Assembly (NCBI GenBank): GCA_017448825.1
Contig: JAFSKR010000064.1
Span: 1-64,000 of the forward strand
Source: Bacteroidaceae bacterium
Lineage (GTDB): Bacteria > Bacteroidota > Bacteroidia > Bacteroidales > Bacteroidaceae
Length of the DNA: 64,000 nt
Direction of reading: 5' to 3'
Each line of letters starts with the position of its first letter. Position 1 is the first letter of the stretch. Of this stretch, positions 26,014-35,567 are shown piece by piece. The notes beneath the pieces were generated by a model, which worked only from the letters and a program-made list of their open reading frames with translations, searched no databases and was not told where the DNA came from. Position numbers and translations under genes: made by a program.

Positions 26014-27149
26014 GAGGATGGCAAGAGAATGAGAAATACTTTGAGATGCTTAAATTGATGGCTCAATTAAGCAAATTGTTCTCTGAAAATGAAGTACCTT
26101 ATCTTGACTATCGCTTGACTGAGAACCTGTTTTGTCGGTACTACCAAGCGATGAATGATGCAAGGTCTTGTACAGCATACGATGCAAGAATCTCAGCTGT
26201 AGGTATTGGTATTAAGACATTTATCCTCAAGAAAGACCAATCCATAGAAAAGATAGCAGAGTTCAATAGATTGAAAAAGAATCTTGAAGGATTAAAGGGG
26301 ATTGAATTAGCACGGAAAATAGGAGAATTTCGAAATGACAGAATGCACTTTGCTAATAATGTTTTTGATGTTTCGGAAACACAATATCACATTGTTGGAC
26401 GCAAAGAAGGGTTATTGAGAGTCTTCAATTGCCCTTATGAAGAAGTTGATGTTGAGAACATCATACTCAGGAAGGATGATGCCACGTCTATCACCTTTGA
26501 GGATGGGAAAAACGAATTTGTATTCAACAAAAGCAAGAGCGTTTTGATGAAACGTTTTGAAGTTCCATCAAAGGGATATAAAGATGTCGAGGTTGAGATT
26601 GTAAAAGAACCCTTGACGTTGCTTGAAGATTTCTTTATAAACTACAATAAAAAAATAGCAAGCACCCCCAAGCGGGTCAAAGGTGTTGATTATGTTATAC
26701 TGCCATTGTATTCTGTCCGCAATGGAGAAGTACCCATGAAATCCGGTCTTAACCAATGGAATGCTGGTGGACGTGTAAGGCATGAAGATGAAGTGTACAT
26801 TCCCGTACCCATTGCCATACACAAAAATTACCCTCATTTCTTTCCAAATCGTGAAACACCTTTCGTTTTATATTTACCCGATGGGAATATCCTTTCCGCT
26901 AAAATCTGTCAAGAAAATGGTAAGGCGTTAATGTCAAATCCTAATCGTAAGTTAGGCCATTGGCTACTTCGTAAGGTGTTAAAGAAAAAGCCTTGGGAAC
27001 TCGTAACATGGAATGACCTAAATCGTTATGGCTTTGATAGTATATGTGTGGAAAACTTACATAGCTCAAACGACGTTGGAGAAAGTGAATTCCGATTGTG
27101 CTTTGCCTCTTCAAGCGAATCGTATAGTGAATTTATAGAGAAAGAATAA
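25974..27149 (+). CDS. Putative type II restriction endonuclease with C-terminal B3-like domain
   Basis: 391 residues, overlapping the methyltransferase gene by 40 nt in another frame. The C-terminal part (about 245-375) contains SGLNQWNAGGR, EVYIPVPIAIH, FFPNRETPFVLYLPDG and LGHWLLRKVLKKKPW, which resembles the B3-like DNA-binding domain of BfiI and NgoAVII-type enzymes. The N-terminal half lacks the HxK motif of the PLD nuclease usually joined to it; instead Asp70 and VGIGIKTF (76-83, Lys81) look like a PD-(D/E)XK-type active site, with FRNDRMHF downstream. The nuclease assignment rests on this motif and on the methyltransferase partner. Base composition is as AT-rich as its partner. An internal start at Met25 or Met29 cannot be excluded. 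Confidence 0.7.
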   Translation: MQEHHYNNLQEFLGGWQENEKYFEMLKLMAQLSKLFSENEVPYLDYRLTENLFCRYYQAMNDARSCTAYDARISAVGIGIKTFILKKDQSIEKIAEFNRLKKNLEGLKGIELARKIGEFRNDRMHFANNVFDVSETQYHIVGRKEGLLRVFNCPYEEVDVENIILRKDDATSITFEDGKNEFVFNKSKSVLMKRFEVPSKGYKDVEVEIVKEPLTLLEDFFINYNKKIASTPKRVKGVDYVILPLYSVRNGEVPMKSGLNQWNAGGRVRHEDEVYIPVPIAIHKNYPHFFPNRETPFVLYLPDGNILSAKICQENGKALMSNPNRKLGHWLLRKVLKKKPWELVTWNDLNRYGFDSICVENLHSSNDVGESEFRLCFASSSESYSEFIEKE

Positions 27150-27351
27150 CCAGAGATTGCTGAGAAGGTTAGGCTGTATGCTTTCACACATCCCCCAAGG
27201 GTTATACTATCAGACAATCATATTTGGCAAACATAAACTCTTTATTAATTTAAGGTTATTTAAAAGAATTAGAGCGAGAAGCAATATGTCGGAAATTCCG
27301 ACGAACTGCTCAATATGGTGCGATTGAATGTATTATTCTACTTAATAAATG
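27150..27351. other. AT-rich spacer after the restriction gene
   Basis: Roughly 200 nt with no supported gene. It contains a perfect 15-nt palindrome-like site, GTCGGAAATTCCGAC (27,288-27,302), flanked by GAGC and GCTC. It may mark the right edge of the accessory patch. Confidence 0.35.
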
Positions 27352-27389
27352 AAAAGCCCCAAGGTCAAAAGAAAGACTTTGGGGCTTTT
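27352..27389 (+). terminator. Terminator downstream of the R-M pair
   Basis: Stem AAAAGCCCCAAGGTC (27,352-27,366) with GACTTTGGGGCTTTT (27,375-27,389), one G-U pair, ending in T. It could work in both directions. Confidence 0.85.
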
Positions 27390-27447
27390 TCGTGGGGGTG
27401 ATGTTCAATTCTTTACGCTTGATTCTTCATACTTCGTTTTTTATCAC

Positions 27448-27455
27448 TACCTTTG
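27448..27455 (+). promoter_or_regulatory. -7 element of leuS
   Basis: TACCTTTG matches TAnnTTTG exactly and lies 29 nt before the leuS ATG. Confidence 0.7.
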
Positions 27456-27483
27456 TACCCAAATTGAAAATCACTAACAAACA

Positions 27484-30465
27484 ATGGAATACAATTTTAG
27501 AGAGATTGAGAAGAAATGGCAGCAGAGGTGGGTGGAGGAAAAGACCTACCGTGTTGCTGAAGATAAGAACAAGCCGAAGTTTTATGTGCTGAATATGTTC
27601 CCCTACCCGAGTGGGGCAGGTTTGCACGTGGGACACCCTCTGGGGTATATCGCCAGTGACATCTATGCTCGCTTCAAGCGGTTGCAGGGATATAATGTGC
27701 TGAACCCGATGGGGTATGATGCGTATGGGTTGCCTGCGGAGCAGTATGCAATTCAGACAGGACAACATCCTGAAAAGACGACGTTTCAAAATATTGACCG
27801 TTATCGTGAGCAATTGGACAAGATTGGCTTCTGCTTCGATTGGGACAGAGAGGTGAGGACGTGTGCGCCTGGGTATTACAAGTGGACGCAGTGGGCATTC
27901 CAGAAGATGTTCGGTTCTTTCTTTAGTAAGAGCCCCCTAACCCCCGAAGGGGAAAGCTATCCAGGCGGCAGGGCTTATCCTATAGAGGAGCTGGTGGCGT
28001 ATTTTGAGGAAAAAGGCACGGATGGGTTGGATGAGTATGGTGTGGCTCAGACGGAGAACCTGACGTTCTCTGCTGAGGAATGGAAGGCGATGGATGAGAA
28101 GCAGAAGAGCGACACGCTGATGAACTACAGGATTGCCTTCATGGGCGAGACGATGGTGAACTGGTGTGCAGGACTGGGCACGGTGTTGGCGAATGATGAA
28201 GTGGTGGATGGTGTGAGTGTGCGTGGTGGTTTCCCTGTGGAGCAGAAAAAGATGAGGCAGTGGTGTTTGCGTGTGAGTGCGTATGCTCAGCGGCTGTTGG
28301 ACGGACTGGAGACGATTGAGTGGAGCGACTCTATCAAGGAGACTCAGAAGAACTGGATAGGACGAAGTGAAGGTGCTGAGGTGGAATTCAAGATAGCTGA
28401 TTCTGACGAGAGTTTCACCATCTTCACCACTCGTGCTGACACGATGTTCGGTGTGACGTTCATGGTGCTGGCTCCTGAGAGTGAACTGGTGGAGAAGGTG
28501 ACAACTGCAGAACAGAAGGCTGCTGTGGAGGACTATATTAAATATGTGAAAGGACGCACGGAGCGTGAACGCATGATTGACCACAAGGTGACGGGCGTGT
28601 TCTCGGGTTCGTATGCCATCAATCCTTTCACAGGCGAAAAGAACCCCATCTGGATTTCGGAGTATGTGTTAGCAGGGTATGGTACGGGTGCCATCATGGC
28701 TGTGCCTGCTCATGACAGCCGCGACTATGCGTTTGCCAAACACTTCAATCTCCCCATCATCCCACTCATCGAGGGGGCTGACATTTCAGAGGAGAGCTAC
28801 GATGCTAAGGAGGGTATCGTGACCAACTCACCTCGCAAGGATGTGAAGCCATACATTGATTTCAGCCTCAACGGACTCACGGTGAAGGAAGCCATTGCTG
28901 CCACGAAGAAGTATGTGAAGGAAGCAGGGTTGGGTCGTGTGAAGGTGAACTACCGCCTGCGCGATGCCATCTTCTCCCGTCAGCGTTATTGGGGCGAACC
29001 TTTCCCTGTCTATTACAAGAACGGCATCCCCACGATGATTCCTGAGGAGTGTCTGCCCATTGAATTGCCAGAAGTGGATAAATTCTTGCCTACTGAGACT
29101 GGTGAACCCCCACTTGGCAACGCTACAGTTTGGGCTTGGGACGAGTTGAACAAAAAGATAGTGGAGAACAGCAAGATTGACAACAAGACCGTGTTCCCCA
29201 TTGAGCTTTACACCATGCCAGGCTTTGCGGGCAGTTCTGCTTATTACCTCCGCTATATGGATCCACACAATGACGAGGCATTGGTGAGCAAGGAGGCTGA
29301 CGAGTACTGGCAGAATGTGGACTTGTATGTGGGTGGCAGTGAACACGCTACAGGTCACTTGATTTACAGCCGTTTCTGGAACAAGTTCCTTTTCGACCTC
29401 GGCGTGTCCTGCAAGGAAGAGCCTTTCCAGAAGCTCATCAATCAAGGCATGATTCAGGGACGAAGCAACTTCGTGTATCGCATCAAGGACACGAACACGT
29501 TTGTCTCTTTTGATAAGAAGGACGGCTACGATGTGACTCCGATTCATGTGGATGTGAACATCGTGAGTGCCGATGTGCTTGATGTGGATGCTTTCAAGGC
29601 ATGGCGACCTGAATACGAGACTGCTGAGTTCATCCTCAACGACGAGGGTAAGTACGTATGTGGATGGGCAGTGGAGAAGATGTCGAAGTCTATGTTCAAC
29701 GTGGTGAACCCCGACATGATTGTGGAGAAGTTCGGTGCTGACACTTTGCGTCTCTACGAAATGTTCTTGGGTCCTGTGGAACAAAGTAAGCCTTGGGACA
29801 CCAATGGCATTGACGGTTGCCACCGCTTCCTGAAGAAGCTTTGGAAGTTTATGACACAGACAGACCCCCTCTGTCCTTCGGACATCTCCCCCTCTATGGG
29901 GAGACCTTGCGGCGAGGGAGCTATTGAGAACAAGCCGAATGGCAATCTCCCCATAGAGGGGGAGATGTCCGAAGGACAGAGAGGGTCTTCTCCTTCGAAG
30001 GAGGAACTGAAGGCACTCCACACGCTCATCAAGAAGGAAACGGCTGACATCGAGGCCTTCTCATATAATACAACCATCGCTGCCTTCATGGTGTGCCTCA
30101 ACGAACTCACGAAGTTGAAATGTACGAGCCGTGAGGTGAAGGAAACGCTTGTCATCCTGCTCGCTCCGTTCTGTCCACATCTTGCTGAAGAGCTCTGGCA
30201 CTTGTTGGGTCATGACACCTGTGTGTGTGATGCTCCTTGGCCAGCCTTCAACGAGGAATACCTGAAGGAGGACTCCGTGAAGATGATGGTTGCCTTTAAT
30301 GGTAAGGCACGTTTCCCATTGGAGTTCCCTGCTGACGTGACCAAAGAAGATGCCGAAAAAGCCGCCCTTGCTGACCCACAATCTGCCAAGTGGATGGAGG
30401 GCTTCACGGTTGCCAAAGTCATCGTGGTGCCTGGCAAAATGATTAACGTAGTGCTGAAGAAATAA
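27484..30465 (+). CDS. leuS: Leucyl-tRNA synthetase with in-frame palindrome-derived insertions
   Basis: 993-residue class I synthetase that charges tRNA-Leu. HIGH motif HVGH at 48-51, CP1 editing domain with the Thr-rich [15 protein letters not shown] segment, a DDSRDYA-type editing motif ([11 protein letters not shown]) and KMSKS at 732-736. Two segments do not belong to the family: SPLTPEGES (150-158) ahead of PIEEL, and about 42 residues (794-835, [13 protein letters not shown] up to GQRGS) in the anticodon-binding helical domain. The latter is encoded by a nearly perfect 42-bp inverted repeat. As the sole leuS seen here, with catalytic motifs intact, it is presumably functional, so the extra loop must be tolerated. 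Confidence 0.95.
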   Translation: MEYNFREIEKKWQQRWVEEKTYRVAEDKNKPKFYVLNMFPYPSGAGLHVGHPLGYIASDIYARFKRLQGYNVLNPMGYDAYGLPAEQYAIQTGQHPEKTTFQNIDRYREQLDKIGFCFDWDREVRTCAPGYYKWTQWAFQKMFGSFFSKSPLTPEGESYPGGRAYPIEELVAYFEEKGTDGLDEYGVAQTENLTFSAEEWKAMDEKQKSDTLMNYRIAFMGETMVNWCAGLGTVLANDEVVDGVSVRGGFPVEQKKMRQWCLRVSAYAQRLLDGLETIEWSDSIKETQKNWIGRSEGAEVEFKIADSDESFTIFTTRADTMFGVTFMVLAPESELVEKVTTAEQKAAVEDYIKYVKGRTERERMIDHKVTGVFSGSYAINPFTGEKNPIWISEYVLAGYGTGAIMAVPAHDSRDYAFAKHFNLPIIPLIEGADISEESYDAKEGIVTNSPRKDVKPYIDFSLNGLTVKEAIAATKKYVKEAGLGRVKVNYRLRDAIFSRQRYWGEPFPVYYKNGIPTMIPEECLPIELPEVDKFLPTETGEPPLGNATVWAWDELNKKIVENSKIDNKTVFPIELYTMPGFAGSSAYYLRYMDPHNDEALVSKEADEYWQNVDLYVGGSEHATGHLIYSRFWNKFLFDLGVSCKEEPFQKLINQGMIQGRSNFVYRIKDTNTFVSFDKKDGYDVTPIHVDVNIVSADVLDVDAFKAWRPEYETAEFILNDEGKYVCGWAVEKMSKSMFNVVNPDMIVEKFGADTLRLYEMFLGPVEQSKPWDTNGIDGCHRFLKKLWKFMTQTDPLCPSDISPSMGRPCGEGAIENKPNGNLPIEGEMSEGQRGSSPSKEELKALHTLIKKETADIEAFSYNTTIAAFMVCLNELTKLKCTSREVKETLVILLAPFCPHLAEELWHLLGHDTCVCDAPWPAFNEEYLKEDSVKMMVAFNGKARFPLEFPADVTKEDAEKAALADPQSAKWMEGFTVAKVIVVPGKMINVVLKK
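27931..27960. repeat. Short GC-rich hairpin insertion in leuS
   Basis: AGCCCCCTAACCCCCGAAGG followed by GGAAAGCT encodes SPLTPEGES, a peptide not expected in LeuRS. The AGCCCC...GGGG and AG...CT ends are self-complementary. It looks like a short relative of the family B elements. Confidence 0.5.
29863..29987. repeat. Family B palindromic element inside leuS (best copy)
   Basis: A 42-bp left arm (29,863-29,904) and 42-bp right arm (29,946-29,987) are complementary with one mismatch by eye, around a 41-nt loop. The left arm starts GACCCCCTCTGTCCTTCGGA; the right arm ends GAAGGACAGAGAGGGTC. It is read through in frame as about 42 residues. Confidence 0.9.
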
Positions 30466-30467
30466 GA

Positions 30468-30612
30468 GACCCTCTCTGTCCTTTGGACATCTCCCCCTCT
30501 ATGGGGAGAATTGCCATGCGGCGAGATTGTATAAACTATGGTTCAAGAACAAAAGACAAACAAACCGAATGGTCTTCCTCCCCATAGAAGGGGAGGATGG
30601 AGGTGGGGGTCT
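30468..30612. repeat. Family B palindromic element between leuS and the YitT gene
   Basis: The left arm (30,468-30,509) is almost identical to the leuS copy (CATCTCCCCCTCTATGGGGA). The right side (about 30,577-30,612, CCTCCCCATAGAAGGGGAGG) is more diverged. The loop includes AAACCGAATGG, also present in the leuS copy as AAGCCGAATGG. The start codon of the YitT gene (30,538) lies in the loop. Confidence 0.8.
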
Positions 30613-31866
30613 GAACTAAAGGATTATGCCCTCATCTCTGTGGGTGTAATCCTATATGCTATGGGAGTGACCGTGTTCATGCTGCCCTACAGTTTGACAA
30701 CAGGTGGTGTGGCAGGTGTGGCTTCCATCATCTACTACGCCACAGGCATTGAGGTGCAGGTCACTTACGTTGTTATCAACATCATCCTGCTTATCATAGC
30801 CATCAAGGAACTTGGCATCCGCTTCTGCATCAAGACCATCTATGCCGTCTTCTTCATGACCTTCGTGCTGTGGCTCTTCCAACGTATCATTGAAGTCCCC
30901 GACCCTGTTCATGCAGGAAAGACGATGTTGCCACACTTCATTGGCGACGAATCCTTCATGGCTTGTGTGTTGGGAGCTATCCTGTGTGGTTCTGGTGTGG
31001 CACTTTGTTTTGAGAACAACGGCTCCACGGGAGGAACCGACATCATTGCCGCCATTGTGAACAAGCACAAAAACATGTCGTTAGGCAGTGTCATCATGGC
31101 TTGCGATGTGGTCATCATCTCTTCCTGCTACTTCATCTTCCACGACTGGTTCCGCGTCATCTATGGCTTCGTGATGCTGTTCATCTGCTCCACCACGATT
31201 GACTACTGGATGCGCCGCCGTCACCAATCTGTGCAGTTCATGATATTCTCCCGTAATGCCGATGCCATTGCTGATGCTATTGTCAGCACCCATCATGGAG
31301 TGACGGTCTTGAATGGTGAAGGGTGGTTCACCCATACCGACCGCAAAGTCATCATCAGTGTCATCCGTCGTCGCGAACAGGCTATGATACAACGTATGGT
31401 CAAGCAGATAGACCCCTACGCCTTTGTCTCTATGACGGATGCCAGCGGTGTGTGGGGCGAAGGATTCGACCAGATGAAAGTGAGCGATGGCACGTCCAAG
31501 AATTTCCTTTCCAAGAAGAAGAAAGAAGAGAGACGGAAGAGAAAGAACACCGTGTTAGTGTGTGTAACAAACAACACCACCAAGATTGACACCGCTCAAC
31601 AGGCACTTGGCGACTGCTACGACATTCGTTCCCTCCTGCAAGTGGGGTGTGACACACGCAAAGAGTTCTATTCCGTCGTGCTTGGTCAGGAACCTCGCAA
31701 ACGTGTTGCCTTCATCAAGAAGTTTTTCGGCTTCGATGCCTTCTACATGGCGAAGGACGGTACCGTCACCCTTGTACAAGGCAACTATGACCAGGCCGAG
31801 TATGACATCACGGAACACACCAACCTTGAAAACCTAAAGACCTATCTGGAAGGAAAGAAGAAATAG
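30538..31866 (+). CDS. YitT/DUF2179 membrane protein with extra C-terminal domain
   Basis: 442 residues. The YitT membrane region (about 28-215, five or more hydrophobic helices, signatures TTGGVAGVASI and ENNGSTGGTDIIA) is followed by the DUF2179 domain (about 225-310, ending GVWGEGFDQMK). A basic linker (KKKKEERRKRK) then leads to about 105 residues not usual in the family: VCVTNNTTKIDTAQQAL, SLLQVGCD and FIKKFFGFDAFYM, which look like the N-terminal half of RdgB/HAM1 NTP pyrophosphatases. The first 20 or so residues (KPNGLPPHRRGGWRWGS) are encoded by a palindromic element. Function of the family is unknown; some members are annotated as transporters. Confidence 0.85.
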   Translation: MVQEQKTNKPNGLPPHRRGGWRWGSELKDYALISVGVILYAMGVTVFMLPYSLTTGGVAGVASIIYYATGIEVQVTYVVINIILLIIAIKELGIRFCIKTIYAVFFMTFVLWLFQRIIEVPDPVHAGKTMLPHFIGDESFMACVLGAILCGSGVALCFENNGSTGGTDIIAAIVNKHKNMSLGSVIMACDVVIISSCYFIFHDWFRVIYGFVMLFICSTTIDYWMRRRHQSVQFMIFSRNADAIADAIVSTHHGVTVLNGEGWFTHTDRKVIISVIRRREQAMIQRMVKQIDPYAFVSMTDASGVWGEGFDQMKVSDGTSKNFLSKKKKEERRKRKNTVLVCVTNNTTKIDTAQQALGDCYDIRSLLQVGCDTRKEFYSVVLGQEPRKRVAFIKKFFGFDAFYMAKDGTVTLVQGNYDQAEYDITEHTNLENLKTYLEGKKK

Positions 31867-31902
31867 TAGGAAAAAGTTGTGTGAAAGACGCATTGAGCAA
31901 AA

Positions 31903-31955
31903 AACAATGGCATTTTGGAAGAGAAGAACAAAAAAACTTTCAAAGTGCCATTGTT
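31903..31955 (+). terminator. Terminator between the YitT gene and putA
   Basis: AACAATGGCATTTTG (31,903-31,917) pairs with CAAAGTGCCATTGTT (31,941-31,955) with one G-U pair, followed by a T-rich stretch. Confidence 0.7.
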
Positions 31956-31971
31956 GTTTATTTATTTTCTG

Positions 31972-31979
31972 TAACTTTG
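31972..31979 (+). promoter_or_regulatory. -7 element of putA
   Basis: TAACTTTG fits TAnnTTTG exactly, 44 nt before the ATG; TTG at 31,951-31,953 is a possible -33 element that overlaps the preceding terminator. Confidence 0.65.
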
Positions 31980-32022
31980 CAAAAAGATTAGCAACAGAAA
32001 AACAAACTAAACTAACCTAACT

Positions 32023-35000
32023 ATGGCTGAACAAAAATTACCAACCATCGAAGAAGTTTTCTCATGGATGAGGAAACTCTACGATGAGAGCTATTCGGGC
32101 TTGACCCAAACCGAAAAGAATGAGCAACACATGTATGGCACGATGGTGACCACACCGAACGACAAGAAGTTCATCGTGCGTATGTTGGACGAGACTTCAC
32201 AGGTGCGCGACACTCAGAAACTCGCCATCCGTGTGAAGGACTTGATGGATCAGTACGGCATCCCGAAATTTCTCGGGGCTGGCGACCACTTCCTCTTCTG
32301 GATGTATCAGAAGTTTGCCTATCAACCCCTGTTCAACTGGGCTGCTGTGCCCATCATCAAGTGGCGATTGCGCCGCGACACGGGTCGTGTGATTATCGAT
32401 GCCGCACGTCCTAATTTGACTAAGCACTTGGCAACCCGTTTTGACCAAAACATTGGTCAGAATGTGAACCTGCTGGGCGAAGTGGTGTTGGGTGATGGTG
32501 AGGCTGACAAACGTTACTACTCTTACTTGGAGGCACTGAAAGAGCCCGACATCAACTATATCTCAGTAAAGATTTCAGGCATCTATGCACAGACCCACGC
32601 ACTCAACTACAAAGAGTCGTTCCCCGAACTTATCAAGCGTATGTCAGCACTCTATCAAGCAGCCATCGAAAACCCCTATACTGACCCGAACGGAGTGACC
32701 AAGCCCAAGTTCATCAACCTCGATATGGAGGAATACAAAGACGCACACTTAACGATGAAACTTTTCAAGGATGTGCTCTCACTGCCACAATTCAAGAACT
32801 ACGAAGCAGGTATCGTGGTACAAGCTTATCTGCCCGATGCATGGGGTTTCCAAAGTGAGTTGCTGGAGTTTGCCAAGGCACGTGTAGAGGCTGGTGGCTC
32901 TCCCATCAAGATGCGTATCGTGAAAGGTTGCAACCTTGACATGGAAAACATCGTCAGCGATATGCGTGGATGGCCGAACCCCGTCAGAAGCAACAAGACC
33001 GAGGTGGATGCTAACTACCTGCACATTATCGAACGTGGCTTGAAGCCCGAAAATGCAAAAGTGCTGCACATCGGCATGGCATCTCACAACCTCTTCACCA
33101 TCTCCTATGCCTACTTGCTCACCGAGATGTATCAGACCCCCAAGGACTGCTTCTGTTTCGAGATGCTGGAGGGCATGGCCAACCACGTATGGAGGGCACA
33201 AAAGAAGTTGGGCAATCACGTGATTCTCTACACCCCTGTGGTGAAGAAGGAGCATTTTCTCAATGCCATCAGTTATCTGGTGCGCCGCATGGACGAAAAC
33301 ACAGCTCCCGACAACTTCCTCACTCACTCCTTCTCTTTGAAACCCAACACAAAGGAGTGGAAGGACTTGGAGCAGCAGTTCATCAATGCTTACAACATGA
33401 AGGACAACATCACCCACACTCCTACCCGCACTCAAGACCGCAACAAGCCTTATGAAGGTCAGGAACCACAGGATGAGATGCTCAACGAACCTGACACCGA
33501 CTTCGACCGCTTCTGCAATCAAGAATGGGTGGAATCCATCTTCTCGAAATGGCAGTCGAAAGGCATCATGTCGGGCGAGAAATCAACATGGGGTGATTGG
33601 AAACCAGGAGACCTGCTTCCCACCCAAATTGGCGAAAAACTCTTCTATAATGATGACCATGCCAAGTACTACGACAGAAGTCAAGAAGGTGATGTCATCG
33701 TCTGCGAAATGTCGCGTGCCAACAAGGTGCAGACTGCCCAAATACTGGATATTGCCGAGAAAGACCCCGCAGGATGGAGAAAAACCAGCATCGAGGAGCG
33801 TCACCGCATCATGTACAAGGCAGCCAACATCATGGGACAGATGCGTGGCGACCTCAATGGTTCCATGTGTGCCATCACTGGCAAGACCATCGAAGAGGCC
33901 GATGTGGAAGTGTCGGAAGGTATCGACTATTGCCGTTTCTACACCACCACGATGAAGAAATATGCCCAACTCGCTGATATCGACATGAAGGCAAAAGGCA
34001 CCGTGTTAGTGCTCTCACCGTGGAACTTCCCCTGCGCCATCCCATGTGGTGGTGTGGTGGCAGCCTTGGCATCGGGCAATACCTGTATTCTGAAACCAGC
34101 CACTGTAGCCGCTCCTGTAGCATGGCTTTTTGCCAAAGCGTTCTGGGAGGCTGGTGTGCCGAAAGAAGCCCTGCAAGTCATCATCACCGACAAGGAAGCC
34201 ACCCCATTGCTCACCTCTTCTCCTGTGGTGAAGCACATCATCCTGACAGGTGGCACCGAGACCGCACAGAGCATTGCTCATGCCAACCCAAGGAAACCGC
34301 TCAGTGCCGAGACGGGTGGCAAGAACGTAATGATTCTCTCTGCCAAAGGCGACCGAGACCATGCCATCATGAACGCTTGCCGCAGTGCCTTCGGCAATGC
34401 AGGTCAGAAGTGTTCGGCTTGCTCCATCCTGCTGGTGGAACGCTCTGTGTATAATAGTCCTGAGTTCTTCGAGAAACTCAAGGATTGTGCCTCTTCGCTG
34501 AAAGTGGGTGGTGTATGGAACGCAGGCAACATCGTCGGCCCCATGATTACCAACCACAACGAGAAATTAGAGCAAGCATTCAAACTTGAACCTGGCGAGA
34601 AGTGGCTCATTGCGCCCGAATTTGTGGATGAGAAGAAGTACATACTCAAGCCCACCGTGAAGTACAACGTGAAGCCCACCTCGTTCACTTTCCGCACTGA
34701 GTTGTTTGCACCACTCTTGGCTGTTACACCTTACGACACACTGGAAGAAGCGGTTGACCTCGTCAATAGCCTTGATTATGGCCTTACATCAGGTCTCCAA
34801 TCACTTGATGAACAGGAACAACGCTACTGGAAGAACCACATCATGGCGGGCAACCTCTACATCAATCGTGGCATCACGGGAGCCATCGTCAACCGTCAAC
34901 CTTTTGGTGGAATGAAACTCTCTGCCTTCGGCCCTGGACTGAAAGCAGGTGGTCCTAACTATTGTGCCCAGTTCATGGTCATCACCGACAAGGTAGGCTC

Positions 35001-35502
35001 CACTACCAACTACCAGAAGTCATACGCTGAGTGGTGGGAAAAGGAATTCCGCCATGCTCGCAACATCCAGCCCAAGATACGTGGCGAACAAAATGTGTTC
35101 CGCTACCTGCCACTAAAGGGAGGCATGGTGTTGCGACTCTTTGGCGATGAAACCTTAGAACAAATTCAGATGGTGCAGTTGGCTGCTCAGACTGTGGGGA
35201 CACCCCTCATCATTTCGGTGGATGACAACAACCCGATGGCCACCCAACTCACAGGCATGGTGAAGAAGGAGAACCTTGCCGCCTTCTGCGAAAACATCAA
35301 ACGCTACGAACGTGTGCGCACTATCTCCAGTCAAGTGCCTGACATCGTGTTCGAGTCAGCTGCCAACCATGACAAATACATTGCCCAATCAGTCCCCGTC
35401 AAGAATGGCCGCATCGAACTGGCACTCTATATCAAGGAACAATCTATCGCCAACGAGTACCATCGCTATGGTTCGCAGATAGAAGTGCCTGTTATCGAAT
35501 AA
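32023..35502 (+). CDS. putA: Bifunctional proline dehydrogenase/delta-1-pyrroline-5-carboxylate dehydrogenase
   Basis: 1,159 residues oxidising proline to glutamate in two steps. The first half is a FAD-binding PRODH barrel (for example SVKISGIYAQ, VVQAYLPDAW, RIVKGCNLDMEN, then a region with NHVILYTPVVKK). The second half is an aldehyde dehydrogenase: SPWNFPCAIPCGG, TGGTETAQ, LSAETGGKN with Glu763, and GQKCSACS with nucleophile Cys797. No N-terminal DNA-binding domain is present, so unlike E. coli PutA it is not its own repressor. This fused form is typical in Bacteroidetes. It has its own promoter and terminator and is monocistronic. Confidence 0.95.
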   Translation: MAEQKLPTIEEVFSWMRKLYDESYSGLTQTEKNEQHMYGTMVTTPNDKKFIVRMLDETSQVRDTQKLAIRVKDLMDQYGIPKFLGAGDHFLFWMYQKFAYQPLFNWAAVPIIKWRLRRDTGRVIIDAARPNLTKHLATRFDQNIGQNVNLLGEVVLGDGEADKRYYSYLEALKEPDINYISVKISGIYAQTHALNYKESFPELIKRMSALYQAAIENPYTDPNGVTKPKFINLDMEEYKDAHLTMKLFKDVLSLPQFKNYEAGIVVQAYLPDAWGFQSELLEFAKARVEAGGSPIKMRIVKGCNLDMENIVSDMRGWPNPVRSNKTEVDANYLHIIERGLKPENAKVLHIGMASHNLFTISYAYLLTEMYQTPKDCFCFEMLEGMANHVWRAQKKLGNHVILYTPVVKKEHFLNAISYLVRRMDENTAPDNFLTHSFSLKPNTKEWKDLEQQFINAYNMKDNITHTPTRTQDRNKPYEGQEPQDEMLNEPDTDFDRFCNQEWVESIFSKWQSKGIMSGEKSTWGDWKPGDLLPTQIGEKLFYNDDHAKYYDRSQEGDVIVCEMSRANKVQTAQILDIAEKDPAGWRKTSIEERHRIMYKAANIMGQMRGDLNGSMCAITGKTIEEADVEVSEGIDYCRFYTTTMKKYAQLADIDMKAKGTVLVLSPWNFPCAIPCGGVVAALASGNTCILKPATVAAPVAWLFAKAFWEAGVPKEALQVIITDKEATPLLTSSPVVKHIILTGGTETAQSIAHANPRKPLSAETGGKNVMILSAKGDRDHAIMNACRSAFGNAGQKCSACSILLVERSVYNSPEFFEKLKDCASSLKVGGVWNAGNIVGPMITNHNEKLEQAFKLEPGEKWLIAPEFVDEKKYILKPTVKYNVKPTSFTFRTELFAPLLAVTPYDTLEEAVDLVNSLDYGLTSGLQSLDEQEQRYWKNHIMAGNLYINRGITGAIVNRQPFGGMKLSAFGPGLKAGGPNYCAQFMVITDKVGSTTNYQKSYAEWWEKEFRHARNIQPKIRGEQNVFRYLPLKGGMVLRLFGDETLEQIQMVQLAAQTVGTPLIISVDDNNPMATQLTGMVKKENLAAFCENIKRYERVRTISSQVPDIVFESAANHDKYIAQSVPVKNGRIELALYIKEQSIANEYHRYGSQIEVPVIE

Positions 35503-35525
35503 ACCAAGCATCATCAACTTACACA

Positions 35526-35567
35526 GAGCGTCACTTGCCATCCGAATAGCAGGTGACGCTCACTTTT
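35526..35567 (+). terminator. Terminator of putA
   Basis: GAGCGTCACTTGC (35,526-35,538) pairs with GCAGGTGACGCTC (35,549-35,561), one G-U pair, followed by ACTTTTTG. Confidence 0.88.
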
